DNA of 64,000 nucleotides from Neurospora tetraspora (GCF_033439725.1 NW_026944391.1:1240001-1304000); one strand, 5' to 3'. Shown: positions 24,829 to 36,672, counted from the stretch's first letter. Made by a program: numbers and translations. Notes: generated by a model not told the origin, from the sequence alone.

Positions 24829-27060
24829 AAGATGAACGTTGGTTCTTCTTTTCATGCTCTGCTTCATCCTCGTCCGAGACATCCGAATCGTCCGGGGGGA
24901 TTTCTTCGGTTCCTTATGGGAAAATTGGACTAATCCGGATGAGGAGGTGGTGGTTTTGGGTTTGGTTTTGGTGGGAGAGAGGGTGTTGGGGTTTTGGGAG
25001 GTCCGTAACCTCGCTGGGGCCATGGCCGTGGAAGCTGGGGAGAGAAGCGAGGAGGTGGGGGTGGATGTGAGTGAGAGGATACAACGCTGCCCGTCCGTCG
25101 TTGGGGTTGGCTTGGCTAGGAGTCGAGTCAGGGCAGAGAGGACGGGGATGGGAAAAATACATCAACGGAGCGTTTCTACCGGTGCTGATACTACTGCTCA
25201 CCCAACAAAACAACAATTGCTACACATACGTTTTTTTTGCTGCGGGATACCTACGTGCTCAAACGGGATGGAGGAGGAGCGGATTGGTTCTATGGAGGAG
25301 CGCGGGATGCAAGAGGCTGGCTAAGAGACAGACATGGATTGCTTCAGGCTGTAGCTATGTAGCGGGATTAGGATGGTGGAAGCGAGCATTTTTTGAAACT
25401 TTTTTTGGGTACCCTCGGTACAGACCTCACAGCTTGATTTGTGCCTGGTCGTGGTGACTCGACGGTAAAGCGAAAATCGGAGCGGGAGACGGGAGAGATA
25501 CAGGAGACAGATGAGAAGGAAGGAAGGAACTTAAGGAAAATTGGTGGGTGCCATACAAATGGAATGTTGCTCAGCAGTTATTGATACCTTTTTCTAGCTC
25601 TACAATCTGATACGTTACTAACTACAAATACCAATGCTTCTTTTGGTGCGCATCTCCATCGCATGGAGTGTTTGGAGTGGTGTTTTCTATCTGTAACCGT
25701 TTCTCCGGCGTTGAATGACGGACGGCGGGTGGTTGCCAAAGATAGTTGTTGTTGTAAGTGTTCCTCAGCAAAGCATGATCAAGGGTTTCCCAACGAGTAA
25801 TCGGACTTCCATTGCTCTTGGGCCTTCGTTGCTAATTCATTGCAGGTGAAATTGCAGGCAAGCTGAACCGCTGAGGGTCTGTCGATCGTTGCTCATCGAA
25901 ATCCGGGTCACGACCCGCGAGACGTAGCTGGCGTTCAGCACGATTACAACATCTTCACATGCAGAAGAGGAAAGAAGAGACGATCAGTAGAACCAGTGCA
26001 AGTACACTAGAGACTAGAGCTAGGTAGCTTCCGTCTTGCTCGGTGAATGTTGACCGCCCTTCCATTTAGGTACCCTTCAAAATCGAGACTGCCGATTTGT
26101 GGACGTCGAGGAAATGGGAAGTAAACAAACCCCCTTTTTTGCAAGTGAAAACCTCGAAACATTAGCAGCTGACATCACAAGCCTACCCTGCCCATCCTTC
26201 CTGATCCTTCGTTAAACAAGCCCCTTTGATGCAGGCACATTTCCGAGTTGTGATATTCTTGTGCAGTCGCATTGCAGTCCGCCTTCTTGCTCAACTTCTA
26301 TCATCGGGTATCGGCCATCATCGAAAAGGAATCACGACTTCTCTTTTACCGCTCTCTGCCGAGGGGGGTTTCTTGATAGATGTGGTTCCTTCTGCTTCTT
26401 GGGGCTGCAACATGGGAACGACTCGGGTGGTTCTACCGTGCTCCTTATTGTATGTGCTCTATCTTTGACCATCAATGACTTTCTTGAGCAGATGTCGAGC
26501 CACGACTTTCCTCGAAGGTGGGCTTTTCTTGCTTTGGGAGACTGGAGACGGGCAGCTCTGCCGCCTCTTTACTTACCGATTCCTGATCTTCGACCGTCGA
26601 TGACTTCCAGGTTCCCCCTGACTGCTTTCAATGAACGGAGGGTTCTTTACTAGGTGAAGAGCTCTCCTCCTCCATGAGAGCCGAGTGAGGCCATTATCCC
26701 TCCTCCGTCCTTGGATCATCTTCCACGCTCAGCCATCGACGACTTCTCTTCAACAGCTGTCGAAGATTACCCTCCAGAGCCTCTCGACCTACCCCCTTCC
26801 ATCTACCAAGGCCCCTCCTGCTTCTCCGAACTCAATCACAAGCAGACCCCTACCACGTCCCTTCTTCAACCATCGCAATATCCCATGTTTCGGTGTTCAT
26901 GACTGCTCGCTTTACCTCCGCAACTGCATGAGACAACGCATCGATTCCCACAAGCAGAAGCTACTCCTGCATATGCAGGAAAGAGACGCATGAAGCGCAG
27001 AGAAGATGCAGAAAACCTTCGAGGAATTCGGAGCATGTGACGAGGGATCCTGGGAGCGTC
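24829..27060. other. Intergenic region, no gene seen
   Basis: This is the 3' side of the BAH-PHD gene followed by about 2 kb without a supported gene. Short open frames on both strands lack domains and splice signals that would link them. Composition is normal, so this is not a RIP block. Confidence 0.35.
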
Positions 27061-27065
27061 CAGAA

Positions 27066-27075
27066 GGGTATAAAA
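27066..27075 (+). promoter_or_regulatory. TATA box upstream of a decayed gene
   Basis: GGGTATAAAACATCC lies about 380 bp before the ATG at 27,451 and is followed by a strongly pyrimidine-rich leader. This fits a core promoter, now serving only a broken gene. Confidence 0.35.
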
Positions 27076-27210
27076 CATCCGCTCCCCCGACCTGTTTTCC
27101 CTCTGCTTTTTTTCTCTCCCCATCATCAGCAGCACACTTCTCAGCTTCTTTTCCCCACTGTTCCTCTTCAACATCTGGCAAAGCAATCTTCAGCAATGTC
27201 TTTTGCCCAT

Positions 27211-27288
27211 CTTCAACTTCTCTCTTCAACTTCTCTCTTCAACTTCTCTCTTCAACTTCTCTCTCCAGCTTCTCTCTCCAGCTTTGCT
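27211..27288 (+). repeat. 13-bp tandem repeat, about six units
   Basis: CTTCAACTTCTCT is repeated four times exactly, followed by two diverged units (CTCCAGCTTCTCT and CTCCAGCTTTGCT). The unit length is not a multiple of three, so the repeat more likely belongs to a 5' leader than to coding sequence. Confidence 0.85.
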
Positions 27289-27450
27289 TTCAGCTCCCTT
27301 TTTGGCTTGGCTTGACTTCACCCAACATCGAGCCAGCTTCACGCGTTGCTTCATTGCATTGCCCTCTTTTCCACGCCTTTGCATCCACTCGAGTAGTTGC
27401 ACCACTTCACCGAGACCCCAACCGGAGTCTTCCGAACAAGGACTACAGCA

Positions 27451-28322
27451 ATGTCAGGAACTGGGACACCCTCAGCTAATGCAGCTTCAATGTTCTCTCC
27501 GCTCAAAGTCATCAGTCTCGATCATGAGCTTGACCTGTAAGTTCAACCTCCTCCATCCCAAAGATGCCGAACCAGTGCTAACAAACCGTCTGCATGCAGC
27601 AGGACACATCTGCCGGCTCTGAGTCTCTTCCGAGGCGAACTGACATGAGCTGGAACCTGGCTAAACGACAATGTGATCGCTCCCACTGCACCCTAACAGC
27701 GGATTGCATGGGGGAGCTGGACGAGGCCTTGCCGCTCACTCCGCATCAGAATACCAACAGGAGCGTGGGTAGGCATCGCAATAGCATCAACCTCAATATT
27801 GCTGAGTCTCGTGGACATCGCTCGAGGAGAAGCGACTCCCGTGCAGACTGAACCGACTGGGATTACCTACCCCGGCCCAGAAGGTCCTGTTGGCTACGCA
27901 CGCGGGTATCAAACAGGCCTTAGGGAGATCACAGCTTATAACGCCTCGACGGCATCAACTGGAAGCAAAGACTGTCGTAGCCTTGACGACTGCTTGCAAA
28001 AGTAAGTCAACTTCACTCTATCTTCATGTTCGTTGAGCCGTGTTTCGGATCGGAAAGCTGACCAATTCTGCCCAGATGGCTCACAAACCGAGACGCTGGG
28101 ACGAATCTCGGGTCGGGATCCCGAACTTGGGCTTGAGGAACAAGAAGCGCCCGCTGCTCCACCCAAGCACTAGTGGGAGCCTTGGATCAAACAAGAGTAG
28201 GTCAATGTTATCCCCAGGTTAGGAAACCTATCACTAACAGTTGCATCCTTCTCGTATAGGGCGCGGCCGGCCTTCACATTCTGTGTCGAGGCGGCCAACG
28301 CCGTCTCGATGAAGTGACCGGG
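27451..28322 (+). pseudogene. Decayed multi-exon gene with Ulp1/C48-like peptidase motifs
   Basis: Exon 1 (27,451-27,536) begins MSGTGTPSANAASMFSPLK and ends at a good intron (GTAAGT, branch GTGCTAAC, acceptor CATGCAG at 27,599). Exon 2 then runs in one frame to 28,001 with two stops, TGA at 27,646 and TAA at 27,694. It contains WLNDNVI (27,658-27,678), which is the N-terminal hallmark of Ulp1/SENP cysteine peptidases. Further on come IPTGAWVGIAIASTSILL (27,751 on), which resembles the HW strand of that fold but with no His before Trp, and KDCRSLDDC (about 27,970), where a DCG active-site box would lie. An intron at 28,002-28,075 and a terminal intron/exon module shared with other copies follow. 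The Ulp1 link is an inference from short motifs; the decay is clear. Confidence 0.4.
28197..28322 (+). repeat. Shared terminal intron/exon module, copy 1
   Basis: Intron-like GTAGGTCAATGTTATCCCC...CACTAACAGTTGCA ends at acceptor 28,259 and is followed by a short exon ending FCVEAANAVSMK and TGA. The same module recurs at 34,989 and, truncated, at 37,864. Confidence 0.7.
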
Positions 28323-29232
28323 CTTCAGAGGAAAGTACCAGGATCCCTCAGAAAGAAAGGATACCAAGTTTTGATCTGACGGCAACAACATCAAAGACAA
28401 GCGAAGATTTAACCATTCTTTGTGCAATTCTTCTTTGGTCTCACTTCGCCGCCGCATAATCATCTTCAACGATCGCACCAAAGCTTTCAAATCACGCAAC
28501 ACAACCTGAAGTCTTTTTTCATCACCGCTCAATCTGCAAGAACTTCACTCAAAATGCACGAACGAGTTGTCTCGTTTTGGCTTCTTCCTCATGAGGGTAC
28601 TCTGGGCATTCTTAATGACTCTTGACTGGATGCTCGGCAATGTCTATGCCAGTTCCTCTGTCGTCATATGCCACAGACTGGCTGTCTGCATTGTTATGCA
28701 TGAGTGTTCCCTCTGATGAGTCGCCCAAATCTAGCTTTTCAAATCACTGGCAAAGACTCTCTACGATACGGGCAACGATGGGGCCCAGGCCAGTTCGACA
28801 ACTTGATGATGAACTTGGACTCGGGGGGAACAAGCAGACATCGATCACGACTAAGCAACGCCCTTCTCCTCCAGCGGCGATTCCAGCCCCGACAAGTAAC
28901 ACTGCGATCTTCCAGCCTACTCGTCAGGAGGAGTTCAAGCTTTCATAATGCCGGCCCTCCAGTACATAATGGGGCCAACAGCTTTAGGGCAGGTCGATTC
29001 GACCGTGGCAACGAAAAACAGAAGCTCAACTTCAAAACACGGGCGAATCGACAGCCCAGAGTCAACCGCCAAACTTTGACGGCACACTACAGGTACTCTT
29101 CACTAGATTCTTTCTCATCAAAACAACATTGAGTCGTCGACTATTTATTCCAATTTCCGCTCTTCAGACTTTCCAGTACTGCATCAAAATGCACAACAAC
29201 ACAAGCAAGAAGGAGTTGTCGCCACTCTGCAC

Positions 29233-29317
29233 CTTCCTCATGAGGGTCCTCTTGCTACTCTCGTACACATCGGCTGCGCACTGCCTTGAGCTTCTCGACG
29301 CCACCTTGTGGCCGGCT
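29233..29317 (+). repeat. LLYTSAA module, copy 1
   Basis: It encodes RVLLLLSYTSAAHCLELL then DATLWPA, a hydrophobic segment, and is followed about 60 bp later by a GTAAGT donor. It matches 30,517-30,598 in DNA and protein. The paralogous reading frame continues only a few codons past the match. Confidence 0.6.
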
Positions 29318-29510
29318 ATTAGTCAGGCGCAATCGTCCACCGCTGGACAAGCGGTTTCTGTCCTCCGACGAAAAGTAAGTTCCATCCTTGATCGCGTCTG
29401 TCGCGGTCGCCCGCCAGGCCTCATCAAGACATGGCCGTCAATGACAGCCCGCGACCGCATCCATTTCGCAACCACCTTGTATGCTCGCCGACTAATACCT
29501 TTTTTGCAGA

Positions 29511-29600
29511 CTTCTCGAGAGCGGCCTGTTCTCGGATATCACCGTTAGATGCGGCGACAGAACATTGCTACCCCATCAACCACTGCCCTTGATACTCGCA
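29511..29600 (+). pseudogene. BTB/POZ domain fragment
   Basis: The frame starting at 29,511 reads LLESGLFSDITVRCGDR followed by TLLPHQ, the classic first strand and helix of a BTB domain. The following helix is lost: the frame meets TGA and must shift to stay protein-like (FFASEANRRAELEKAGG). A very short GTATGC...TTGCAG stretch (31 nt) precedes it and may be an eroded intron after a MAVNDSPRPHPF start. The whole is a fragment, not a working gene. Confidence 0.55.
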
Positions 29601-29841
29601 CCCTCCATACTCGCGTCCAAGCGTTCCATTCTTTGCCTCTGAGGCGAACAGGCGTGCCGAGTTGGAGAAAGCTGGTGGAAGGCCTCGGAAGTCTAGGGAT
29701 CCGAGCAGCGATCCGAGAACTCTGCTACGTCTACTACCAGCTCACAAGAAGCACACCCCACGACATCCCATCACAGCGAAGCACCGCCATGCACGATTTG
29801 ATCGTCCAGAGGGTGTCTGAGCTCACACGGATGCTGATAGT

Positions 29842-30298
29842 ATGTTCCCCGAGGAGGGTGCGTTCGGATTCATTTCGAGCCACTCAACTCAGTTCAAAGA
29901 GACAGGTCGCGATCAAGATCAAGGCGCTCCAAACTTTGCCCAGTATTTGACGTCCGCTCGTGGTCTTTCCAGAAGATGTACTCCAGCGGTCAAGCTGAGA
30001 TGGATGCCGCACAGAAGCCTGCCAACAGGAGCATGGGTAGGCATCGGGCTGGTAGCGGGCTCGGTGTTAGTCGGTTTACTCGAATTTGTCAACGAGAGAA
30101 GGGATGACGTTGAGAGAAACAAGAGGAGTTCGCGAAGAAACGATCGCCCAATCCATCCTCATCGCCGACTTGATCCATCTGCAGGCGAACGCACCGCGCT
30201 CCCAGAGTCGAGGTGCGAATCTTTACGGAGTCGCACCGACCACACCCATCAATTTCATTACGATGTCTCGATACACCGTGGGCGATGTCGCCTTCTAA
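29842..30298 (+). pseudogene. Paralogous fragment with PTGAWVGI hydrophobic module
   Basis: The open frame carries LPTGAWVGIGLVAGSVLVGL (from about 30,019), a second copy of the segment at 27,751, with near-identical DNA (CCAACAGGAGC.TGGGTAGGCATCG). Flanking protein sequence is not conserved between the two. Directly downstream a short ATG frame at 30,260 reads MSRYTVGDVAF and stops, and a related one at 30,409 reads MPHFTVGDIACLREW, so start modules of a second gene type are stacked here. Confidence 0.45.
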
Positions 30299-30408
30299 GG
30301 CAGTGGTTTAGGTCCACCTTCTCTTTCTTTGCTTCACACTTCGTCGCCAATTTCATTACTCACCAGCTTCAAACATCACCTTCTCTACACGAATTTATTC
30401 TGTCAAGA

Positions 30409-30975
30409 TGCCTCACTTCACGGTTGGCGACATCGCCTGTTTGCGAGAATGGCGGTGGTATAACGACGATGGAAAGCGCATACTCGCAGGTCTGAACCCA
30501 AATCATAGACGCCAACCTTCCTCATGAGGGTTCTGTGGCTCCTCTACACATCGGCTGCCAACTTCCTCGAGCTGGTCGACGCCACCTTGTGGCCGGCTTG
30601 GAAGGCCGCAGTCATGTGTCTGGACCAGCACATCTTCGGTACTATCATCATCATTGTCGCCGCCGTCACAGGCACTCCTCACTTTCGACAATCACGCCGT
30701 TCGGTGTACTGGCCAGACTCGCCGCATCGCTGTTCCACAAAATCATCGATTGGTTCCCCGAGGTTCCATCGATCCCCGAGCAGAGATGTGGTTCCAAACA
30801 ATTCTTAACCAGCTCCCAGCAAAAGAACATGCATTCACGATACCAACAACTTATTTCGCGAAGAAAATTTTCCCCAGATTTTCGAAGATCAAAGACTCCG
30901 AGAAGCAATGGCCACTCAGCAAAGACATCAACCGGCTCAGGCTCTGGCTCAAATATGCCGAAGGCCTGTAGCCAC
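30409..30975 (+). pseudogene. Mosaic of family modules (TVGD start, LLYTSAA, ILNQLP)
   Basis: It starts with MPHFTVGDIACLREW and GLNPNH (compare 32,211 on), switches frame into RVLWLLYTSAANFLEL and DATLWPAW (30,517-30,598), and then into a frame reading FQTILNQLPAKEHAFTIPTT (from about 30,793) that ends at a TAG at 30,969. The last module has a DNA and protein match at 36,885. Frame changes between modules show decay or shuffling. Function is unknown. Confidence 0.45.
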
Positions 30976-31253
30976 CCCGTTATTTATCCTGAAGGAAAAC
31001 ATAACACCCGACGCGCATCTTCACTAAAATGGCTTCATCAACTCCGAGTCCTACCGGTATTCTCTAGTACGTTACTTCAAAGGTGAAGACCTATTTGAAG
31101 GAGATCCTCTTCAACGTCACGAGAGGACTGAAGAAAGGATTGCAGAGAGTTTTTTGAACAATGATGAACGGTTCACAACAACCAACGGAGCTTTAATGCT
31201 CCTACATGTCAAACAAACAAACACAAAAAAAAAAAAAAAACATTGGGGTCCGA

Positions 31254-31670
31254 GCATGGATCACTCCTTTTTCAACAGCCCATTTCCTGTTGTCAAGAAG
31301 GAGCTGAAAGCGCGCGTCGCAAGGCGCGGATCCGATGTGGATTCCGATGTCTCCACGCTTTCGGAGAGAGAGACCCAGGCGGCTGTCAACACTACGGTTG
31401 CTGGGCTGTTGGCGCTCATGCATACCTAATAGTGGGCTTCCGGATCGGTTGAGGTTGAACAAGATCGAGATTGAGCAGATGGCGGATCATCTTAAGGTTT
31501 GTTTCTTCCGCTTAGTCTCGTTGTCTCGTTTGGGATGCTTCACGTTTGTGAATAGCTTCTAACCAGTCGGTGTGTCGTGGCAAAACAGGAACTCCAAGGA
31601 GAACGATGAGCGCGTTCGACAGATTGCTGCCTATCGTGTCGCGCAGGAGGAATCGCCGGCAGCGTTCGAA
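31254..31670 (+). pseudogene. Decayed C-terminal coiled-coil-like gene fragment
   Basis: One frame reads KARVARRGSDVDSDVSTLSE and NTTVAGLLALMHT, then a second frame continues GLPDRLRLNKIEIEQMADHL up to a GTTTGT donor near 31,498. After an AG acceptor near 31,589 a third frame reads ENDERVRQIAAYRVAQEE. The three pieces make sense as one acidic/basic helical tail only if two frameshifts are allowed, so this is a broken gene. I do not recognise the family. A 17-A run lies just upstream at about 31,228. Confidence 0.4.
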
Positions 31671-32210
31671 ACAATTCAAATAAACCAAAATTCTTGGTCG
31701 ATTTGCCTCAGATTGTTTGAAATCGCCAGATTTGCCTCATTTCATAGTCGATTTGCCTTGCCTCATTTCGATTGCAATCTCGGGCACGTGTTCAGAAAGA
31801 TACACCGGACAAACAGAGGAACCAAAAATGAAGCTATCACGAACCTCGCTGCCCGTTCCCAGTGCCCCCTAGCGCCCCCCAGAACCCTGTCAGCGGGCCG
31901 TCGGGAACAGACTTTTCACTCAGCGTTTGAACGGATACGATACAAGGCCACTGACATGGCAAAGACCCGAAATCCCAGCCAAAATCTACCCCTTCAAATG
32001 TTAAGTACCATGGTACACAATCTGAGCCAAACAATCAAACAAAGCTGGGCCGGCCAGCTTGCTTACGTTAACTGCTCGATTGCCTCACCAGATTGCCTCA
32101 GATTGTTACTTGTTATTTGTTATTTGAATTGTTCCGAACGCTGATCGCCGGCTTCCATTACTCTCTGCTACAACAACTACTCGTCTCTATACCCATCTTC
32201 TTTTTCAAGA

Positions 32211-32600
32211 TGTCACAATTGCCACTGGCGATGTCGCCTTTCTCCTCGAATGGTTCCAATTTAGCAAGGGCGTAAAAGCTATGCTTAAACGTCTCAACCC
32301 AACTCATTATATGAAGGGTGCTTGTGGACATCCCGTCATTATCCTGAAAAAGACCGCAACCTACGCCCTCGTTACTACCGTCTCGGCCCACGGGGCGGGG
32401 CCGTGGGATGGGTGGCGGGCCCCATGGACCTCCGGTTACCATTACGCTAAGGAGGCAGATCATTTCCGGTCATTCGAAGGAACCGAGAGGTTTAACAATC
32501 AGAGGCCATTCCTCCGTCTCTCACGGGATTTCGAAGAGGCCCACCGACAATGCCACGCGCAATACTCATCGGCCCCAACATATCCACCAACATCATGATG
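32211..32600 (+). pseudogene. Fragment of a fungal unknown family (TVGD / GHPVIIL type)
   Basis: After an ATG at 32,211 the protein-like frame is offset by one base: TIATGDVAFLLEWFQFSKGV, LKRLNPTHYMKGACGHPVII and LVTTVSAHGAGPWDGWRAPW continue without a stop to about 32,600. The GHPVIIL and VTTVSA stretches resemble a widespread uncharacterised Sordariomycete protein family as far as I recall. Weak relatives lie at 30,409 (start) and 30,963 (ACSHPVIYPEGK). The initial frameshift and loss of the C-terminal half argue for a pseudogene. Confidence 0.45.
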
Positions 32601-33273
32601 TCCACCAAGCATCGCCGACAGATTCTGATCTACTGGATCCCCTCGAACCTTCTCTTGGGATGTTTCCCGTCACAGATGCTTCTCTCACGACCCGAGGCCG
32701 CCCGGCTTCGCCGTGGACATCTTCATCCCAACATACATGTAGCCAAAGCCTCAAGGTTCGTGCGGAAACCTAAACCTAAACAACGGCCACTTTTCCAAGA
32801 GGATGGCAGGGGATACATCACCATTGGGGACAATGCATTCAAGATCCACAGCAACCCCGACATCTCTGACGGAATCGAATGCAACAGCCCAAGATTTTTC
32901 TGCACGCCTTCACCCTCAGCCTCAAGAGAGTTTTTGATCTGAGATCGTCCGGCGGCGAAGGAGCGCTCGAAAAAAAAACAAATGCCCTTTCGCTCCACTC
33001 TCCCGACAACTCACTACTAGCCCCGTTACAATGGCGCCGACAGCCACTTACACGAGTACGAGTACACTCGTATCGTCCTGCCAAACGACAACTCCCAGCT
33101 CAACAACAGCATGTGATCACCTCCTCGAAGATCTGTGCGAAGTTTTGGTTGGATTCAGCTTGGCGCATGATATTCACGGCCTGTCAGATGAGACCGACCA
33201 TTGTCAGTTGCTTGGCTCCCGTTCCAAGGGAGGTTGTTCGGTTTGAGCATGACCAGTCGTCCCAAGTCACCAA

Positions 33274-33468
33274 GTGGGGAGGATTCATTCCGCGAAGAAC
33301 GGCGACATCAGTCTCGACGAGATGATCCGCAAGGCTGTCGATATCGGCAAGGAGAGAAAGGCAATCGCCCGCGAATCTACCACTTCTTCTTCTTGGCTCG
33401 CGATGTTGGCTATCCGCCTCATCGTCTTTGCCTCCGACGGTGGTGAAGCGGATGCTGAGGCCTCCTAA
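33274..33468 (+). pseudogene. Short coding remnant, unknown
   Basis: The frame reads DISLDEMIRKAVDIGKERKA and ends LIVFASDGGEADAEAS, with good amphipathic pattern and natural codon use, but it has no supported start and no partner exon. It could be the 3' end of one of the family genes of this region. Confidence 0.3.
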
Positions 33469-34690
33469 TACACCCAGTGACGCTCGAGTCGATATGGGAA
33501 ATGACCATATCGTGATCGCCCAACCAGCGCCACTTTCTTAGTGGGAGTCATTTAGTCACCCTGAGTAGGGCGGATTCTTGGAGAGAGCAGATGCGCTCAT
33601 CTCCGTGGGAGGACCAGGCATGGGCGGAGGATGGACGCCGAAGGCGAGAACTGAGTTGGCAAAGCTCTCTGTTCGCGGAAATACTGAGGCAGATCCCACC
33701 GCGCCCGGCAAACGGTTTTGCGGTGGTTAATTTTATTCCTCAGTTAGGGAAGTTCTACTAACAGTTGCTTCCTTTACGTGGGCAGAGCGCGTCCGGAGGC
33801 GAGAAGGACATTGGAAGCACTCACCGATTGCGCCAAAGTCCTGGCATGGTTTTTACAGCGATGATTCAATGATTTGGTGATCATGTTGAGGGCAGAGGAT
33901 TCGTTTAGTATCAGTGGAACAGCGATGATTTGCCTGCTTTGTTTGTTTTTTGCATCACCCAGTGAGCAGGTCCTCATCGCTGCGGGCTGCTGCGAGCTGG
34001 AGGAGGCGAGGGTCGATAGCGCTTCTATCGGATAGAGGTATGGTGGCGTGGTCGTCGTCTCGTTTGTCCAGGTCCAGAATCTGCCGTGAGAGAAAACCGG
34101 TTCGGAGGTCGGCGAATTGCTGTTGCTGTAACGGATGGCCCAAACTTCCCAAGCCATCCGAAGAGGTCCCGCTGTTACCCCTGACACAGCCGCCGCAATC
34201 CCCGGGGCTGCAAACCCAACACCATGCCCCGAGTCTACAACTCGGGCCGATCGCAGCGATTGTCCACATCGATATCGCGATCCGAGCCATCGCGGCATCG
34301 ATAGTCAAGTTCCACGAATCGCTCGTGTCCGATGCCTCCGACATCCGAACCCAGGCGTCGACTAAGCCAACCGGAAATGGTCCGGGTTACTTCGACAATT
34401 TGTACCCCCTGTGTACCGAGACCATCGACAGACCGAGCAAGCCTCATCAAGGACATCATCGAGATCAGGACGATAGTGCAGCTACTGAGGGCGACCAAGT
34501 TGAAGACTCGCCGCGTTCCAGCGGGACAATAACAATTGGGGCTACCTCTCCAGCTAGAAGACGTTCTCAAACTTGGAGCTCGGCGGGACCACTGTCATTT
34601 CCTGTTCCGACAAACTCGATGCATTATCTGACAAGATGCTGTTAGCACAACTCCCGATCCTGCCACCGGAATACGAAAGCCAAACGAGCC

Positions 34691-35096
34691 GACCTGTGTT
34701 GGAATAAGCTAACCGGAAACAGCCGCTGGCCTCGGGCACATGTGAATGTCCGGCCCAACAAGTAGCAGCAGCAACAACAACAGCAGCCGCAGCAGCAACA
34801 CCAGCAGTAGGCGTAGCAGCAATACCAGTAGTAGGCGCAGCAGTAGTATGGCTAAGAGTGGGATTTGGAGACGGGACCGGAGTTCCTCGATGTTCCTCTT
34901 CGTGATGAACCACCCGCTGACCTACCCGCTGCCCTACCCGCTGCCCCCTCAGCTCTAGTCACTAGTGGGAGCCGTGGGTGAAGGAACCGTAGGTCAATGT
35001 TATCCCCAGGTTAGGAAACCTATTACTAACAGTTGCACAGAGCATGGCCAGCCTTTGCGTTCTGCGTCGAGGCGGCAAACGCGGCGCAAATGAAGT
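34691..35096 (+). pseudogene. Family gene 3' part, copy 2 (LTGN, polyQ-like, terminal intron/exon)
   Basis: It starts with sequence matching 37,599 on (LCWNKLTGNSRWPRAH), passes through CAG/CAA-type triplets now full of TAG, then CCGCTGCCCTAC repeats (Pro-Ala), the sequence CACTAGTGGGAGCC, the shared intron (34,989-35,040) and the terminal exon reading AWPAFAFCVEAANAAQMK before TGA. Splice phase agrees with copy 1 when the preceding frame is WEPWVKE. Stops in the triplet region make it a pseudogene. Confidence 0.55.
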
Positions 35097-36203
35097 GACC
35101 GCGGGAAGCCCCCAGCGAAGCCTCTAAGGCACCCAGCGTTGTTCTTTCCTTTTCGATTTTCTCTCCTTTCGCTCTTTTTTCCCCCAAGCTTCTTCGAGCC
35201 GCCGTCCTACGCGGACGCGACGGGACCAGGACCAAGGGAACCCGAACATGAACTTTCATGATGTGATCTCTTCTTACGTCGGTTCTCGACGAGCGCCGCC
35301 GCAACGCCGAATCCGGGAACCCGACCGGTCCCGTTTTCCCCATTGCCTATAAGCTGACGGATCCCGTCAATCCTCGCTGGTGGCTTATCTTCTTCTTTCA
35401 TTTTGCAAGGACGCCGAGCCGAGGCCTCCGCGTAGGCGGTGGCAGTCCGGCTCAAGTATTTCCATAAGACGGCGATGTCGACATGATTCCCTCACCGGAT
35501 GACACTTGGGATGTCAACCAAGACAGAATGCTCTATCTTTTAACCGAGCAGAAGCCCAAAGGATTTGGGTGATAATGACTCGTCTAGTTTTCGGCCAGCG
35601 CGGACGAAATATGGGACCACTTCTTCGGAAGACAACTACCACTCCCAGTGACCTCCGATCGCCAACAAAGACGTACAACATTAACCCATTTCGTTTGTAT
35701 CGCCAATATAGTAACTCTCTTCTGGCCTTTGTACAAACCTATCCGCCATTGCCAAGAGTGGGCGCATCGACGCCATTTGCCTTTGTGCGGGATGGCCGGA
35801 GACAAATGGCCAGATACCTCGACAACCCCACAACGCTTGCGAAGGTTGTTGGTGAGTTTTTGGTTCTTTGGTGCGCCTTTCATATGCACTGCGCCATGCT
35901 TTAGAATGTACCAGTTCTATACATTCATGATGAGAATGAGAGTCGATCTGGCCGACGAAGTCCGTAGCGGCGGCCCCCCCTCGGCCCCGTCTAGTGTACG
36001 GATACATCACTGCCACAAGTACCATCTACTACGAATGTAACAACACACACTGGACTTGGAAGCACCAACTCCTACTCCCATCCGGCAACGTCCCTACAAC
36101 AATCTCTTTATATCTTTTAACGACCTTGCGTCCGATCTCGTTCTACCTTTTAACGACCTCGCCTCCCAGTCTCCTTCCACATTTTATAAGGCGACAACGG
36201 AAT

Positions 36204-36470
36204 ATGCTCACTCTTTTCTGCTTCGTTTCGTTTTTATTTGCATTTACTTGGCTATTAGTGGATATTGGCTATGCTGCTTGTTGTTGGGCCGTTGGGGTCG
36301 TTCGGGCGTGTTTTTGTCCGAAACTTCGTCTCAAGCCATCCGGAGAGACCCCACTCAAGCTATTATTACCTATTACCCGTAACACAACCACCACCACCGG
36401 AGGGAACGCTATCCACGGGGGTGCCGGAGGCTACCTCTACCACGCAGGCATCCCCGCCGCCTCCTTATGA
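36204..36470 (+). CDS. Small hypothetical membrane protein ORF
   Basis: An ATG at 36,204 opens an 88-residue frame with a strongly hydrophobic start (MLTLFCFVSFLFAFTWLLVD) that would be a signal anchor, followed by a Thr/Gly-rich tail. A competing frame over the same bases ends PPPPYDA at 36,477 and also looks protein-like, so a frame change inside a decayed gene is possible. No homology is recognised. It lies inside the repeat-fragment region and is kept only as a low-confidence candidate. Confidence 0.25.
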   Translation: MLTLFCFVSFLFAFTWLLVDIGYAACCWAVGVVRACFCPKLRLKPSGETPLKLLLPITRNTTTTTGGNAIHGGAGGYLYHAGIPAASL

Positions 36471-36672
36471 TGCGTAGCGGGCGGGACTTCGACTTGAACC
36501 GCCTTTTATTGCAAATGTCCCTTTGCAACAACCATGTCGGACGTGGAGCTAATTCTCGCCCGATGCTTTTTGGGGACGGGTCATTCAAAGGGCAAAAGTT
36601 CCTCTCTTTGCTTTGAACTACTTTTGGAAGGCCCAAGGCTTTGACTGGAATTAGAATAAGTGCATTCCCTAT

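Noticed and set aside
31227-31246. Poly-A run that might mark a retroposed cDNA end
   Set aside because: No target duplication and no intronless gene copy directly upstream; more likely a simple homopolymer.
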